A stretch of DNA of 13,832 bases from Alphaproteobacteria bacterium (GTDB taxonomy: Bacteria > Pseudomonadota > Alphaproteobacteria > ATCC43930 > CGMCC-115725): positions 1 to 13,832 of the forward strand of contig JASHRZ010000178.1 in assembly GCA_030037055.1 (NCBI GenBank). The letters are read 5' to 3'. Of this stretch, positions 6,476-13,533 are shown in pieces; position 1 is the stretch's first letter; every line of letters starts with the position of its first letter. The notes beneath the pieces are model-generated. The model searched no databases. It saw only the letters and a program-made list of their open reading frames with translations, and was not told where the DNA came from. Both the position numbers and the translations under genes were made by a program.

Positions 6476-7494
6476 GCCCCACGAGCCCGCCCTTCGCGCC
6501 GTCGCGCCGGCGCGCCATCACCATTCTCGGCGCTGCCGCGGGACTGCCTCTGCTGTGCGCCGGCGATCGCGCGGCGGGATCGGCGACACTCTTCCAATGG
6601 AACGGCAGCTCGCTGGGCTCGCCCTCGCGCCTGCTGCTCTACCATTGGGACCGCGCCGAAGCGGCGCGCATCGTCGGCCGCTGCGCCGCCGAAATCGAGC
6701 GGCTGGAGCGGATCTTCGCCCTCTATCGCAGCGACAGCGAGCTTGCCCGGTTGAACCGCGAGGGACGGCTCGATGCGCCTTCCCAGGAGCTGTTGGCGCT
6801 GCTCGGGGACTGTCGGCATTTGTCGGAGTTGAGCGGCGGCGCCTTCGACATTACGGTGCAGCCTTTGTGGAACCTCTATGCGGCGCATTTCTTCGCTGCC
6901 GCATCGCCGCCCTCGACCGGACCGGCGTTGCGCGATATCGAGGGTGCGCTGCGGCTGGTGGACTGGCGTCTCGTCGATTTTTCGCCACTTCGGGTGGTAT
7001 TGGAGCGCCCAGGCATGGGCTTGACGCTCAACGGCATTGCGCAGGGATATGTCGCCGACCGTATCACCAACATTCTTCAGGAAAACGGCTGCTCTCGAAT
7101 TCTCGCCGATCTCGGTCGCAGCGAAATGCGTGCCCTCGGCCGCCATGCCGACGGGCGTCCTTGGCGCATCGGCCTCGCCGATCCGCGCCGACCGGAGACG
7201 GTCGCCGTGAGCTTGGACCTCGAGGACCGCGCACTCTGCACCTCGGGCGGCTACGGCACGAAATTCGAGGCGTCCGGGCGCTATCACCACCTGTTCGATC
7301 CCGCCACGGGGGCGAGCGCCAACCGCTATATCGCGGTCTCGGTCCTTGCCCCCGCTGCCAGGATCGCGGACGGCCTGTCGACGGCGCTTTACGTGACCCC
7401 GCCCGAACGGGGCCCGGCGCTGGTCGCGAGCTTCCCGGCGGTGAGCGCGCGGCTCACCCTGCCCGACGGCAGCGTGCAGCAGGTACCGGTTTGA
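6472..7494 (+). CDS. apbE: FAD:protein FMN transferase (ApbE/NosX/NirX-type flavinyltransferase), Tat-exported
   Basis: A 340-residue enzyme that transfers FMN from FAD onto a Ser/Thr of a target protein in the periplasm. The N-terminus has a twin-arginine signal (SRRRAITILG at 11-20, then a hydrophobic stretch ending near 35). ApbE motifs follow: YRSDSELARLN (85-95), LSGGAFDITVQPLW (120-133), the Mg/FAD-site motif LTLNGIAQGYVADR (184-197), LADLGRSEMRALG (211-223), CTSGGYGTKFEASG (256-269), HHLFDPATG (272-280) and ADGLSTALYV (299-308). The ATG overlaps the stop of the NosR/NirI-like gene by four bases, so translation is probably coupled and that protein is the obvious substrate. NosX and NirX of denitrifiers do this job, and NirI-NirX pairs are known as adjacent genes. 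The start is fixed by the overlap and by the signal peptide. Confidence 0.92.
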   Translation: MSPTSPPFAPSRRRAITILGAAAGLPLLCAGDRAAGSATLFQWNGSSLGSPSRLLLYHWDRAEAARIVGRCAAEIERLERIFALYRSDSELARLNREGRLDAPSQELLALLGDCRHLSELSGGAFDITVQPLWNLYAAHFFAAASPPSTGPALRDIEGALRLVDWRLVDFSPLRVVLERPGMGLTLNGIAQGYVADRITNILQENGCSRILADLGRSEMRALGRHADGRPWRIGLADPRRPETVAVSLDLEDRALCTSGGYGTKFEASGRYHHLFDPATGASANRYIAVSVLAPAARIADGLSTALYVTPPERGPALVASFPAVSARLTLPDGSVQQVPV

Positions 7495-7552
7495 GCGGCC
7501 GCTTCATTTCCGGGTCGGCGCGGACCCCAAACGCGATCGATGCGCTGATCAA

Positions 7553-7581
7553 TTGTCAAGCGCGGAGCGCAGGTATAGGCT
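7553..7581 (+). promoter_or_regulatory. Possible sigma70-type promoter for the amidohydrolase gene
   Basis: TTGTCA at 7553-7558 is followed after 15 bases by TATAGG (7574-7579), or after 17 bases by TAGGCT (7576-7581), and then by an A-rich leader. The spacing of the better -10 is short, so this is only a candidate. It sits in the 129-base gap after the flavinyltransferase stop, and a separate promoter there would explain the long gap and the strong ribosome site of the next gene. Confidence 0.3.
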
Positions 7582-7623
7582 TTCTCCGGTGAGTTCATAA
7601 ACACAAGGGGAGGAGGAACGACG

Positions 7624-9135
7624 ATGGCAATTTGGCTCAGTGAACGAGAGCAGCGCCTGGTCGCAGGTGCTGAAACGGCTTCGGCCGCCACTCCAATACC
7701 CACCCAGATCGTGTCGAATGGCGAGTATCTGCCGCCGCCGCAAAGCGAGGTGCAGAAGCGGGTCGAACGGCGCATCTTCGAGCTGGCCGACGCCAATGCG
7801 AAGTATCTCGGCTTAAGCCGGCGCGCCTTCCTGCGCACGAGCTGCGGCATGGCGACCGCTTTCCTCGCGATGAAGGAGGTCTACGGGGCGAACGTGTTCC
7901 AGGTCGATGCACGCGAAGCGCGCGATCCCGAGCTCAGCCTGGCGCGGGCCCAGTCGCTGACCGGGCAGTTCATCTTCGACGACCAGACCCATTTCGTGCG
8001 CGACGATTTCGACCACAAGGAGCTGTTGGGCCTCGGGGACTTCGCCGCCGAGCACTGGAATCCCAAGCTCAAGGAAGAGGGCGTGACCCTCGCTCGTTAC
8101 AAGTTCCAGAACTACATCAAGGAGCTCTACTACGACAGCGACACCAGCATGACGCTGCTGAGCGGCGCGCCGTTCGACGACCCGACCTGGTGGCTGCTCT
8201 CCAACGAGCAAATCGCCCGGGCGCGCGACGTGATCAATGACTTCGCGGGCTCGCGGCGCATGTACGCGCATACCGTGATCACGCCCAAGCAACCCGGCTG
8301 GATGGAAGAGGTCGACAAGGCGATCGCGGTCTACAAGCCCGATTCCTGGAAGGCCTATACCATCGGCGATCCGCTCGCGCCGTCCAAGTTCCCCTGGCGG
8401 CTCGACGACGAGAAGCTGATGTATCCCTTCTACGAGAAGGCGGTGAAGGCCGGCATCACCACCATTTGCATCCACAAAGGCCTGCTACCGCCCGATTACG
8501 AGAAGTCCTTTGCTGGCGTGTGGGAATACGCGACGACGGCGGACATCGGCAAGACGGCGAAGGATTGGCCGCAGATGAACTTCGTCATCTACCATTCGGC
8601 ACTGCGGCCCTTCCTGGAGCTGCCCGACCAGGCCTGGCAGGAATTCGAGGCCTCGGGCCGCATCAAGTGGTCGACCGATCTGGCCGAGATACCCGCGAAG
8701 TACGGGGTGACCAACGTCTATGCCGAGCTCGGCACGTCCTTCGCCAATTCGGCGGTGGCGCATCCCAAGTTCTCGGCGGCCCTCATCGGCACGCTGGTCA
8801 AGGGCTTGGGCGCCGACCATGTCGTCTGGGGGACGGACACCTTATGGTACGGCTCGCCGCAATGGCAGATCGAGGCGATGCGGCGGCTCGAGATCCCCGA
8901 GGACATGCAGAAGAAGTACGGCTTCGCAGCGCTCGGCGGCGCCAACAGCGCCACCAAGCAGCTGATCTTCGGCGCCAACTCGGCCCGCCTCTACCGCGTC
9001 AACCTCAAGGCGGCGGCCAACAACCCGGCGATGCCGGCCTATTCCGAGGACCGCCTGGCCAAGCTCAAGGCGCAGTACGAGCTGGCCGAGAAGGAGCCGT
9101 CGAACCTGCGCTACGGCTACGTACGCGCCGGCTGA
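7624..9135 (+). CDS. Amidohydrolase family protein with internal Tat-like motif
   Basis: A 503-residue protein with an amidohydrolase-2-like TIM barrel, a metal-dependent hydrolase or decarboxylase fold. Candidate metal or catalytic residues by position are His123 (DDQTHFVRDD), Lys243 (SWKAYTIGDP), His284 (TICIHKGLLP), His324 (FVIYHSALRP) and Asp405 (VVWGTDTLWYG). Before the barrel, after a 60-residue polar leader, comes LSRRAFLRTSCGMATAFLAM (64-83), which reads as a twin-arginine export signal or membrane anchor in an unusual internal position. The start is secure: AGGGGAGGAGGAACG precedes the ATG, and no other Met occurs until residue 76. The C-terminal tail (about 470-503) is charged and helical. 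A decayed second copy of the last 50 codons lies at 12655-12835. The reaction and substrate are unknown; membership of the superfamily is well supported. Confidence 0.87.
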   Translation: MAIWLSEREQRLVAGAETASAATPIPTQIVSNGEYLPPPQSEVQKRVERRIFELADANAKYLGLSRRAFLRTSCGMATAFLAMKEVYGANVFQVDAREARDPELSLARAQSLTGQFIFDDQTHFVRDDFDHKELLGLGDFAAEHWNPKLKEEGVTLARYKFQNYIKELYYDSDTSMTLLSGAPFDDPTWWLLSNEQIARARDVINDFAGSRRMYAHTVITPKQPGWMEEVDKAIAVYKPDSWKAYTIGDPLAPSKFPWRLDDEKLMYPFYEKAVKAGITTICIHKGLLPPDYEKSFAGVWEYATTADIGKTAKDWPQMNFVIYHSALRPFLELPDQAWQEFEASGRIKWSTDLAEIPAKYGVTNVYAELGTSFANSAVAHPKFSAALIGTLVKGLGADHVVWGTDTLWYGSPQWQIEAMRRLEIPEDMQKKYGFAALGGANSATKQLIFGANSARLYRVNLKAAANNPAMPAYSEDRLAKLKAQYELAEKEPSNLRYGYVRAG

Positions 9136-9168
9136 ACCAAGAACGAGGCCGGCGCCGCGCGACCGCGG
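8981..9168 (+). repeat. Intact copy of a dispersed repeat (amidohydrolase 3' end plus flank)
   Basis: The last 51 codons of the amidohydrolase, and about 30 bases past its stop, align with 12655-12835. Within it, 9061-9105 (KLKAQYELAEKEPSN) matches 12728-12772 at 41 of 45 bases. The common flank after the stop includes gaggccgg followed by a similar GC-rich string. Confidence 0.75.
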
Positions 9169-9191
9169 CGTCGGACGTGGTATGAGCCGAA

Positions 9192-9222
9192 CGGGGCCAC
9201 GCTTCCAGAGAGCGTGGCCCCG
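9192..9222 (+). terminator. Hairpin after the amidohydrolase gene, probable terminator
   Basis: A perfect 12-base inverted repeat (CGGGGCCACGCT at 9192-9203 and its complement at 9211-9222) flanks a 7-base loop, 57 bases past the amidohydrolase stop. The stem is GC-rich and should be very stable. No run of T follows it, so it may terminate without a U-tract, or protect the 3' end of the message instead. It separates the amidohydrolase from the binding-protein gene. Confidence 0.7.
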
Positions 9223-9269
9223 GACGGCTTGAGGGCGGCGAACGCCGGCCATCGCGCGAGGAGGGAGCC

Positions 9270-10475
9270 ATGCTGAGGCTCGTCTTGGCGAGCGCGGTCC
9301 TGGGCGCGTTGGTCAGCGCAACCGGGCCGGCGGCGGCGCAGAAGCGCTATGGGCCTGGGGTGAGCGACGACGAGATCACGATCGGGCAGACCATGCCTTA
9401 TAGCGGCGCGGCCTCGGCCTATGGCGCCATCGGCAGGGCGGAGGCCGCCTACTTCGCCATGATCAACGACCAGGGCGGAATCAACCGCCGCAAAATCCGG
9501 TTTCTTAGCTTCGATGATGGCTACAGCCCGCCCAAGACCGTGGAGCAGGTGCGCAGGCTGGTCGAGCAGGAGCAGGTCCTGCTGCTGTTCCAAACCATGG
9601 GGACCGCTACCAACAATGCCATCCACAAATACGTCAACGATCGGAAGGTGCCGCATCTTTTCCTGGCCAGCGGCGCGTCGCTTTGGGCCGATCCGGAGCA
9701 TTTTCCCTGGACCATGGGCTGGCAGCCCGATCTCCAGCTCGAAGGAGCGATCTTCGCCAGAGATGTCGTGGAGCGCCGGCCCGACGCCCGGATCGCGCTG
9801 CTGTACCAGCACGACGATTACGGCAAGGATTACCGCAAGGGCTTCCGGGACGCGCTGAGCGACCGCGCCGCCAAGATGATCGTCGCCGAGGCCTCCTATG
9901 AGTCGACCGACCCGACGGTCGATTCCGAGATCGTCGCCCTGCAGGCCTCGGGCGCCGACACGTTCTTCAATGTGAGCTCACCTAAGTTCGCGGCGCAGGC
10001 GATCCGCCGCGCCTACGACATCGGCTGGAGGCCGCGGCAATACCTCACCAGCGGCTCGAGCTCGGTGGCGGCGGTGCTACAGCCGGCGGGGCTCGAAAAA
10101 TCGACCGGCATCATCTCGGCCGGCTATATCAAGGACCCCACGGACGCCCAATGGCACGCCGATCAGAGCTACAAGGATTGGCTTGCCTGGATGAAGGCTT
10201 ACAACCCCGATGCCGACATCGCCGATCGGTTCAACGTCTACGGCTACAGCGCCGCCCAGACCCTGGTCGAAGTGCTGAAGCAATGCGGCGATGATCTGAC
10301 GCGGGAGAACGTGATGCGCCAAGCCGCCAATCTCAGGGATGTGCGGCTGCCGATGATGCTGCCGGGAATACTGATCAACACCAGCCCGAGCAATTTCCGT
10401 CCCATCCGCCAGATGCAGCTGGAGCGCTTCGATGGCGAGCGCTGGGTCCTTTTCGGCGGCATCGTCGGTGGCTGA
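9270..10475 (+). CDS. ABC transporter substrate-binding protein, branched-chain amino acid type (LivK-like)
   Basis: A 401-residue periplasmic binding protein. A Sec signal peptide (MLRLVLASAVLGALVSATG, cleavage likely after AAA-Q near residue 24) is followed by the type I fold: VSDDEITIGQTMPYSGAASA at 31-50, the AYFAMINDQGGINRRKI hallmark at 60-76, a ligand-pocket region LFQTMGTATNNA (106-117), and the second-lobe entry RIALLYQHDDYGKDY at 174-188. AGGAGGG lies a few bases before the ATG. Members of this group bind amino acids, aromatic acids, amides or other small carboxylates, not only Leu/Ile/Val. No permease or ATPase genes are in the window, so it is an orphan relative to its transporter. 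The following CoA-transferase frame overlaps it, suggesting that the imported ligand may be CoA-activated. Confidence 0.92.
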   Translation: MLRLVLASAVLGALVSATGPAAAQKRYGPGVSDDEITIGQTMPYSGAASAYGAIGRAEAAYFAMINDQGGINRRKIRFLSFDDGYSPPKTVEQVRRLVEQEQVLLLFQTMGTATNNAIHKYVNDRKVPHLFLASGASLWADPEHFPWTMGWQPDLQLEGAIFARDVVERRPDARIALLYQHDDYGKDYRKGFRDALSDRAAKMIVAEASYESTDPTVDSEIVALQASGADTFFNVSSPKFAAQAIRRAYDIGWRPRQYLTSGSSSVAAVLQPAGLEKSTGIISAGYIKDPTDAQWHADQSYKDWLAWMKAYNPDADIADRFNVYGYSAAQTLVEVLKQCGDDLTRENVMRQAANLRDVRLPMMLPGILINTSPSNFRPIRQMQLERFDGERWVLFGGIVGG

Positions 10476-11727
10476 GCCGGAGAGTGAGCGGCGCGTGCTC
10501 GGCAACCTGCCCTTGGCCGAGGTCCGCGTGCTCGACGCGACGCACGTCATGGCCGGGCCGTTTTGCACCTATCAGCTGGCGCTGATGGGGGCGGCGGTGA
10601 TCCGCGTCGAAGCGCTGGACGCAGACGATCCGATCCGTTCCCACGGCGCCGACGCCGAGCTCAACCGTCGGCGCATGGGAACCTCCTTCCTTTCCCACAA
10701 CGCCGGCAAGCGCTCGCTCGGCCTCGACCTCAAGCACCCCGCGGGCCGAGCGATCTTTCGCCGTCTCGCCGAGCGCGCCGATGTGCTGGTTGAGAATTTT
10801 CGGCCGGGCGCACTGGACCGGCTCGGCCTCGGCGCGCCGGCCTTGCGCGCGCTCAACCCGCGCCTCGTCTATTGCGCGATTTCGGGCTTCGGTCAGGAAG
10901 GAATGCTGCGGGGCCGGCCGGCCTACGACCACATCATCCAGGCGATGAGCGGCATGATGGCGGTGACCGGCACCGAAGAGAGCGGTCCGCTGCGCGTCGG
11001 TTTTCCCGTCACCGACTATGTCAGCGGCCTGCTCGCCGCCTTTGCCGTGTCGGCTTCTCTCTTCCGGCGCGAGCGCACGGGAGAAGGCGAGACGATCGAC
11101 GTCGCCATGCTGGATGCGGCGCTCGCGATCATGGGTCCACTGCTGACGCAAGTGCTGATCGCCGGGCGCAATCCGCCGCCGGCGGGCAATTTGCCGTTCG
11201 GCGGCAGTCCGTTTTCCGGCATCTTCGCGACCGCGGACGGTTTCCTGGCGCTGGTCGGCAGCACGCCCCGGCAATGCAGCGGCATTTGCCGGGTGCTCGG
11301 ACTGACGCATCTCGCCGCCGATCCGCGCGTGGCCCGGTGGCGGGACCATCCCGAGCTTGCGGCCGAGGTCGGACCGCTTCTCGCCGCGGCGTTTGCCACG
11401 CGCACGGCCGATGCATGGGAATTGGCGTTGGCCGAGGCCGACATTCCCGCCGGAAAGCTTCGCAGCCTTGGCGAGATCCTCTACCACCCGCATCTCGAGC
11501 GGCGCGATTTCATGCTGGGCATCGACGAGGTGCCCGGGGTCGGGCGCGGCATCAAAGTACCGGGCGCGGGCTTCAAGCTCGCGAGCGCGACGCCGGTTCC
11601 GACCGCACCGCCGCTGCCGGGCGCCGACACGCGCGAAATTCTGCGCGAGCTCGGCTATACCGACCCTGAAATCGAGGCGCTCGAGGCATCGGGCGCCGTC
11701 GCGGCGCCGCCGCGATCCCCGGCTTAG
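10432..11727 (+). CDS. CaiB/BaiF family (family III) CoA-transferase
   Basis: Transfers CoA between carboxylic acids in the cytoplasm. The frame is 431 residues from the ATG at 10432. Family marks: LAEVRVLDATHVMAGPFCTYQLALMGAAVIRVE (28-60), SHNAGKRSLGLDLKHPAGR (88-106), VLVENFRPGALDRLGLG (118-134), and RPAYDHIIQAMSGMMAVTG (162-180) with Asp166 as the catalytic aspartate that forms the acyl-CoA anhydride. The start is ambiguous. The ATG overlaps the binding-protein gene by 44 bases, with GGAG 7 bases upstream. An in-frame GTG at 10468 (residue 13) overlaps by only 8 bases and leaves a more typical N-terminus. Either way, the overlap argues for one operon with the binding protein. The stop shares bases with the convergent DUF1194 stop. 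The substrate is unknown. Confidence 0.93.
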   Translation: MASAGSFSAASSVAEPESERRVLGNLPLAEVRVLDATHVMAGPFCTYQLALMGAAVIRVEALDADDPIRSHGADAELNRRRMGTSFLSHNAGKRSLGLDLKHPAGRAIFRRLAERADVLVENFRPGALDRLGLGAPALRALNPRLVYCAISGFGQEGMLRGRPAYDHIIQAMSGMMAVTGTEESGPLRVGFPVTDYVSGLLAAFAVSASLFRRERTGEGETIDVAMLDAALAIMGPLLTQVLIAGRNPPPAGNLPFGGSPFSGIFATADGFLALVGSTPRQCSGICRVLGLTHLAADPRVARWRDHPELAAEVGPLLAAAFATRTADAWELALAEADIPAGKLRSLGEILYHPHLERRDFMLGIDEVPGVGRGIKVPGAGFKLASATPVPTAPPLPGADTREILRELGYTDPEIEALEASGAVAAPPRSPA

Positions 11728-12446
11728 CGGGCTTGCCCGGCCTCGGCCAGCCACACGCCGGGGACCTGTCCCGCGACTTCGAGCGCGAGCTTCATCCGCA
11801 TCGCGTCGGCAAAATTGACGTGGCCGTTGGCGACGATCATGAACGCGCCGGGCCCGCCCACGACATGCTGCTTGTACCAGACATCGACCTCGGGTTCTTC
11901 GCCCGAGGTGATCGGCAGGCCGTTGATGGTGATGTCGTTGGCGACCGCGACGTCGCGCGCGTCCTCAGCGGTGAGCTTGCCAATGTTGTGCTGGCCGTCG
12001 CCGCTGACGTCGATCACACTGCGGTCGGCCACCAGCGGCGCGGTGTCGAAGAGCGCGGCCGCCTTGGCGATGCCGCCGCCGACATTGGTGCGCCAGCCCA
12101 CCTGAGGCCGCTCCTTGGCGCGCAAGGCATCGACGACGGCGTCGAGCTCGGCACGACCGCGAATGACGGTCCAGTCGACCAGCACGCTTTGCTGCTCGCT
12201 CCACTCGACGATCGCCAGTTCGATCGTCTGACGCGGACCCGCGGCGACGGCATCGAGCACGGCCCGGCTGGTCAAGCCTTCGGCAATGCCTTCACGCTGC
12301 AGCTTGAAGCGCTCGTCGTTGATCGAAGCGGAGACATCAACGGCCATGACCAGGGCCAGATCGGCCTGGGCCTGGGCGGCGGCCGCGTGCGGCGCGAGAA
12401 ACAGACTGCCGGCGATTGCCGCCGCGCCGAGATAACGTGCGAACAT
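11724..12446 (-). CDS. DUF1194 family secreted VWA-like protein
   Basis: A 240-residue protein with a Sec signal peptide (MFARYLGAAAIAGSLFLAPH, cleavage near AQA at about 26). The mature part resembles DUF1194, a von Willebrand factor A-like domain. The MIDAS metal motif is intact: Asp37-x-Ser-x-Ser41 in LVMAVDVSASIN, Thr120 in GWRTNVGGGI, and Asp147/Asp150 in VIDVSGDGQHN. Such domains usually bind protein partners through a divalent metal. Other blocks are KLQREGIAEGL (48-58), VEWSEQQSVLVDW (80-92) and GINGLPI-like ITINGLPI at 172-179. It is convergent with the CoA-transferase, with overlapping stop codons, and stands alone on its strand. AGGGA lies 7 bases before the ATG. The cellular role of the family is unknown, and no partner is visible. 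Confidence 0.88.
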   Translation of the reverse strand: MFARYLGAAAIAGSLFLAPHAAAAQAQADLALVMAVDVSASINDERFKLQREGIAEGLTSRAVLDAVAAGPRQTIELAIVEWSEQQSVLVDWTVIRGRAELDAVVDALRAKERPQVGWRTNVGGGIAKAAALFDTAPLVADRSVIDVSGDGQHNIGKLTAEDARDVAVANDITINGLPITSGEEPEVDVWYKQHVVGGPGAFMIVANGHVNFADAMRMKLALEVAGQVPGVWLAEAGQAR

Positions 12447-12513
12447 GACGGGTCCCTGCCAGCTGGCGCGGTCTGCGCGGCAGAAACCCTGTTGGATAAT
12501 GGTTAATGGAGGC

Positions 12514-12591
12514 TTAAGCCGGGCTTCGGTCGGCGATTTCCAGGCGGATCGTTCGCACCGCCTCGGGCGTCAAGCCGATGGCGGCCGGCAA
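12514..12591 (-). pseudogene. Possible DUF1127-like C-terminal scrap
   Basis: On the minus strand this frame reads LPAAIGLTPEAVRTIRLEIA and ends at a TAA at 12514. The IGLTP turn resembles the C-terminal part of DUF1127 small proteins and the sequence at 2327-2446, but the final RPFWR motif is absent and no start codon or ribosome site is present. An arginine-rich helix candidate (LSRRISRRFAG) lies immediately upstream in another frame, as expected if a frameshift broke an older small gene. The similarity is short and could be chance. Confidence 0.25.
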
Positions 12592-12639
12592 AGCGGCGCG
12601 AGATTCGCCGCGACAATCCGGCTTCGATGAGGGCGATGA

Positions 12640-12802
12640 CGACGCCGAGGCTGGCGGCCCGCCTTTGCCGCGTCAATCTCAAGGCGACGGCCAACAATTG
12701 GGCACTGCCTCCTCGGATCGGCTATCCAAGCTCAAGGCGCAATACGAGCTCGCCGAGAAGGAGCCGTCAAATTCGCGCCATCGCTACCCATGCGCCGGCT
12801 GA
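12640..12802 (+). pseudogene. Decayed remnant of a second amidohydrolase gene (3' end)
   Basis: This stretch matches the last 50 codons of the amidohydrolase at 7624-9135. In one frame it reads ARLCRVNLKATANNWALP, against ARLYRVNLKAAANNPAMP in the intact gene. About 7 bases are then missing and the frame shifts, after which it reads SSDRLSKLKAQYELAEKEPS and ends with CAG and a TGA, against RAG and a TGA. No upstream barrel remains. In the block 12728-12772 all four base differences from the intact gene are silent third-position changes, while the rest has many replacement changes. The similarity runs about 30 bases beyond the stop (to about 12835), so the DNA itself shares an origin. It is not expected to make a functional protein. 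Confidence 0.8.
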
Positions 12803-12845
12803 ATGAAGGTCGAGGCCGGTGCGGCGCGGCCGGCTTAAATTGAAC

Positions 12846-13268
12846 TCAGCCTCGCTGGTGCAGCTCGATGACATTCCGATCTGGATCGCGCACGAAGATT
12901 CCTTGCGCTCCGGGCCCGAAGCGGACGGGGCCGCCACTGAGCGCGATGCCGGCCGCCTCCAACCGCTCCTTCGCCATCGCGATGTCGGGGCATAAAAGCG
13001 CGAAGTGGGTGATTCCCGGATGCTTCTCAGGCACGTCCATGAGGACATTCGGCACCTTCGCCTCCGGCGCGTTGAGCACGAGGTTCAGTTCCAATCCTGA
13101 TGCGTGATCGAGGATCGCTACGGGCTCCGGACCGATCGGACCGGCGGTCTTCGTGAAGCCTAGGAGTTCGTAAAATCGCACCGAGCGCTCGAGGTCGTGC
13201 ACGCGAATGCCAATGTGGGCAAGACCCAAGATAGGGATTGGGCCGGTCTTGGTTTCTCGTTTCGTCAT
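12846..13268 (-). CDS. VOC family protein (glyoxalase/dioxygenase-like)
   Basis: A 140-residue protein with one complete vicinal-oxygen-chelate unit of two beta-alpha-beta-beta-beta modules. Candidate metal ligands are His18 (GLAHIGIRVHDL), Glu60 (SGLELNLVL), His88 (GITHFALLCPDI) and Glu135 (RNVIELHQRG), the H/E/H/E pattern of glyoxalase I-like enzymes. RSVRFYELLGF (28-38) and FVRDPDRNVIELH (125-137) are family hallmarks. The ATG at 13268 follows AAGGAGG by 5 bases, so the start is secure. It is cytoplasmic with no signal peptide. It is the only clearly intact gene in the decayed right end and has no same-strand neighbour close enough for an operon. The family contains glyoxalases, isomerases, extradiol dioxygenases and resistance proteins; the reaction here is unknown. 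Confidence 0.9.
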   Translation of the reverse strand: MTKRETKTGPIPILGLAHIGIRVHDLERSVRFYELLGFTKTAGPIGPEPVAILDHASGLELNLVLNAPEAKVPNVLMDVPEKHPGITHFALLCPDIAMAKERLEAAGIALSGGPVRFGPGAQGIFVRDPDRNVIELHQRG

Positions 13269-13533
13269 TGCGCCTCCTTACATTCAGGTCGAGCGATATG
13301 TCCCAGATGGGCGTCCCATCCAAACGTCTCGACGCATGCTCACCGCTCGTCGCTTCGGCTTGGCCGACATTCAGACATGACCGCGGATTGCCTCAAAGGA
13401 TGTACCCGTTCGGCGTTGCGGACAAGGCGGTGTGAGGCGGTTTCACGGGCTCGATGGCCGAACCAGCTCGACCATGGACCGGAGCCGGCGGCGCGCCTCC
13501 GAGCTTGGCACGGCGCCGGCCTGTCAACCCGCC
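13269..13533. other. Gene-poor stretch upstream of the VOC gene
   Basis: About 265 bases with no convincing coding sequence. The base composition is less extreme than in the neighbouring genes. Overlapping short frames on both strands show no family features. It should contain the promoter of the VOC gene, but no clear -35/-10 pair can be picked out. It also lies past the 3' end of the interrupted gene at the right edge; no terminator hairpin with a T tract is visible. Confidence 0.4.

Noticed and set aside
7813..8475. 220-codon minus-strand open frame opposite the amidohydrolase
   Set aside because: No start context or family motif; shadow of the amidohydrolase.
12578..12802. 74-codon plus-strand open frame over the remnant
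   Set aside because: Its second half is the amidohydrolase remnant read in frame and its first half is out-of-frame noise; not a separate gene.
13269..13400. Minus-strand LDGTPIWDIS, resembling the LDGTPVLDIKPY motif of TsaA/TrmO methyltransferases
   Set aside because: Only about eight residues match and no other part of that family is present; likely chance.
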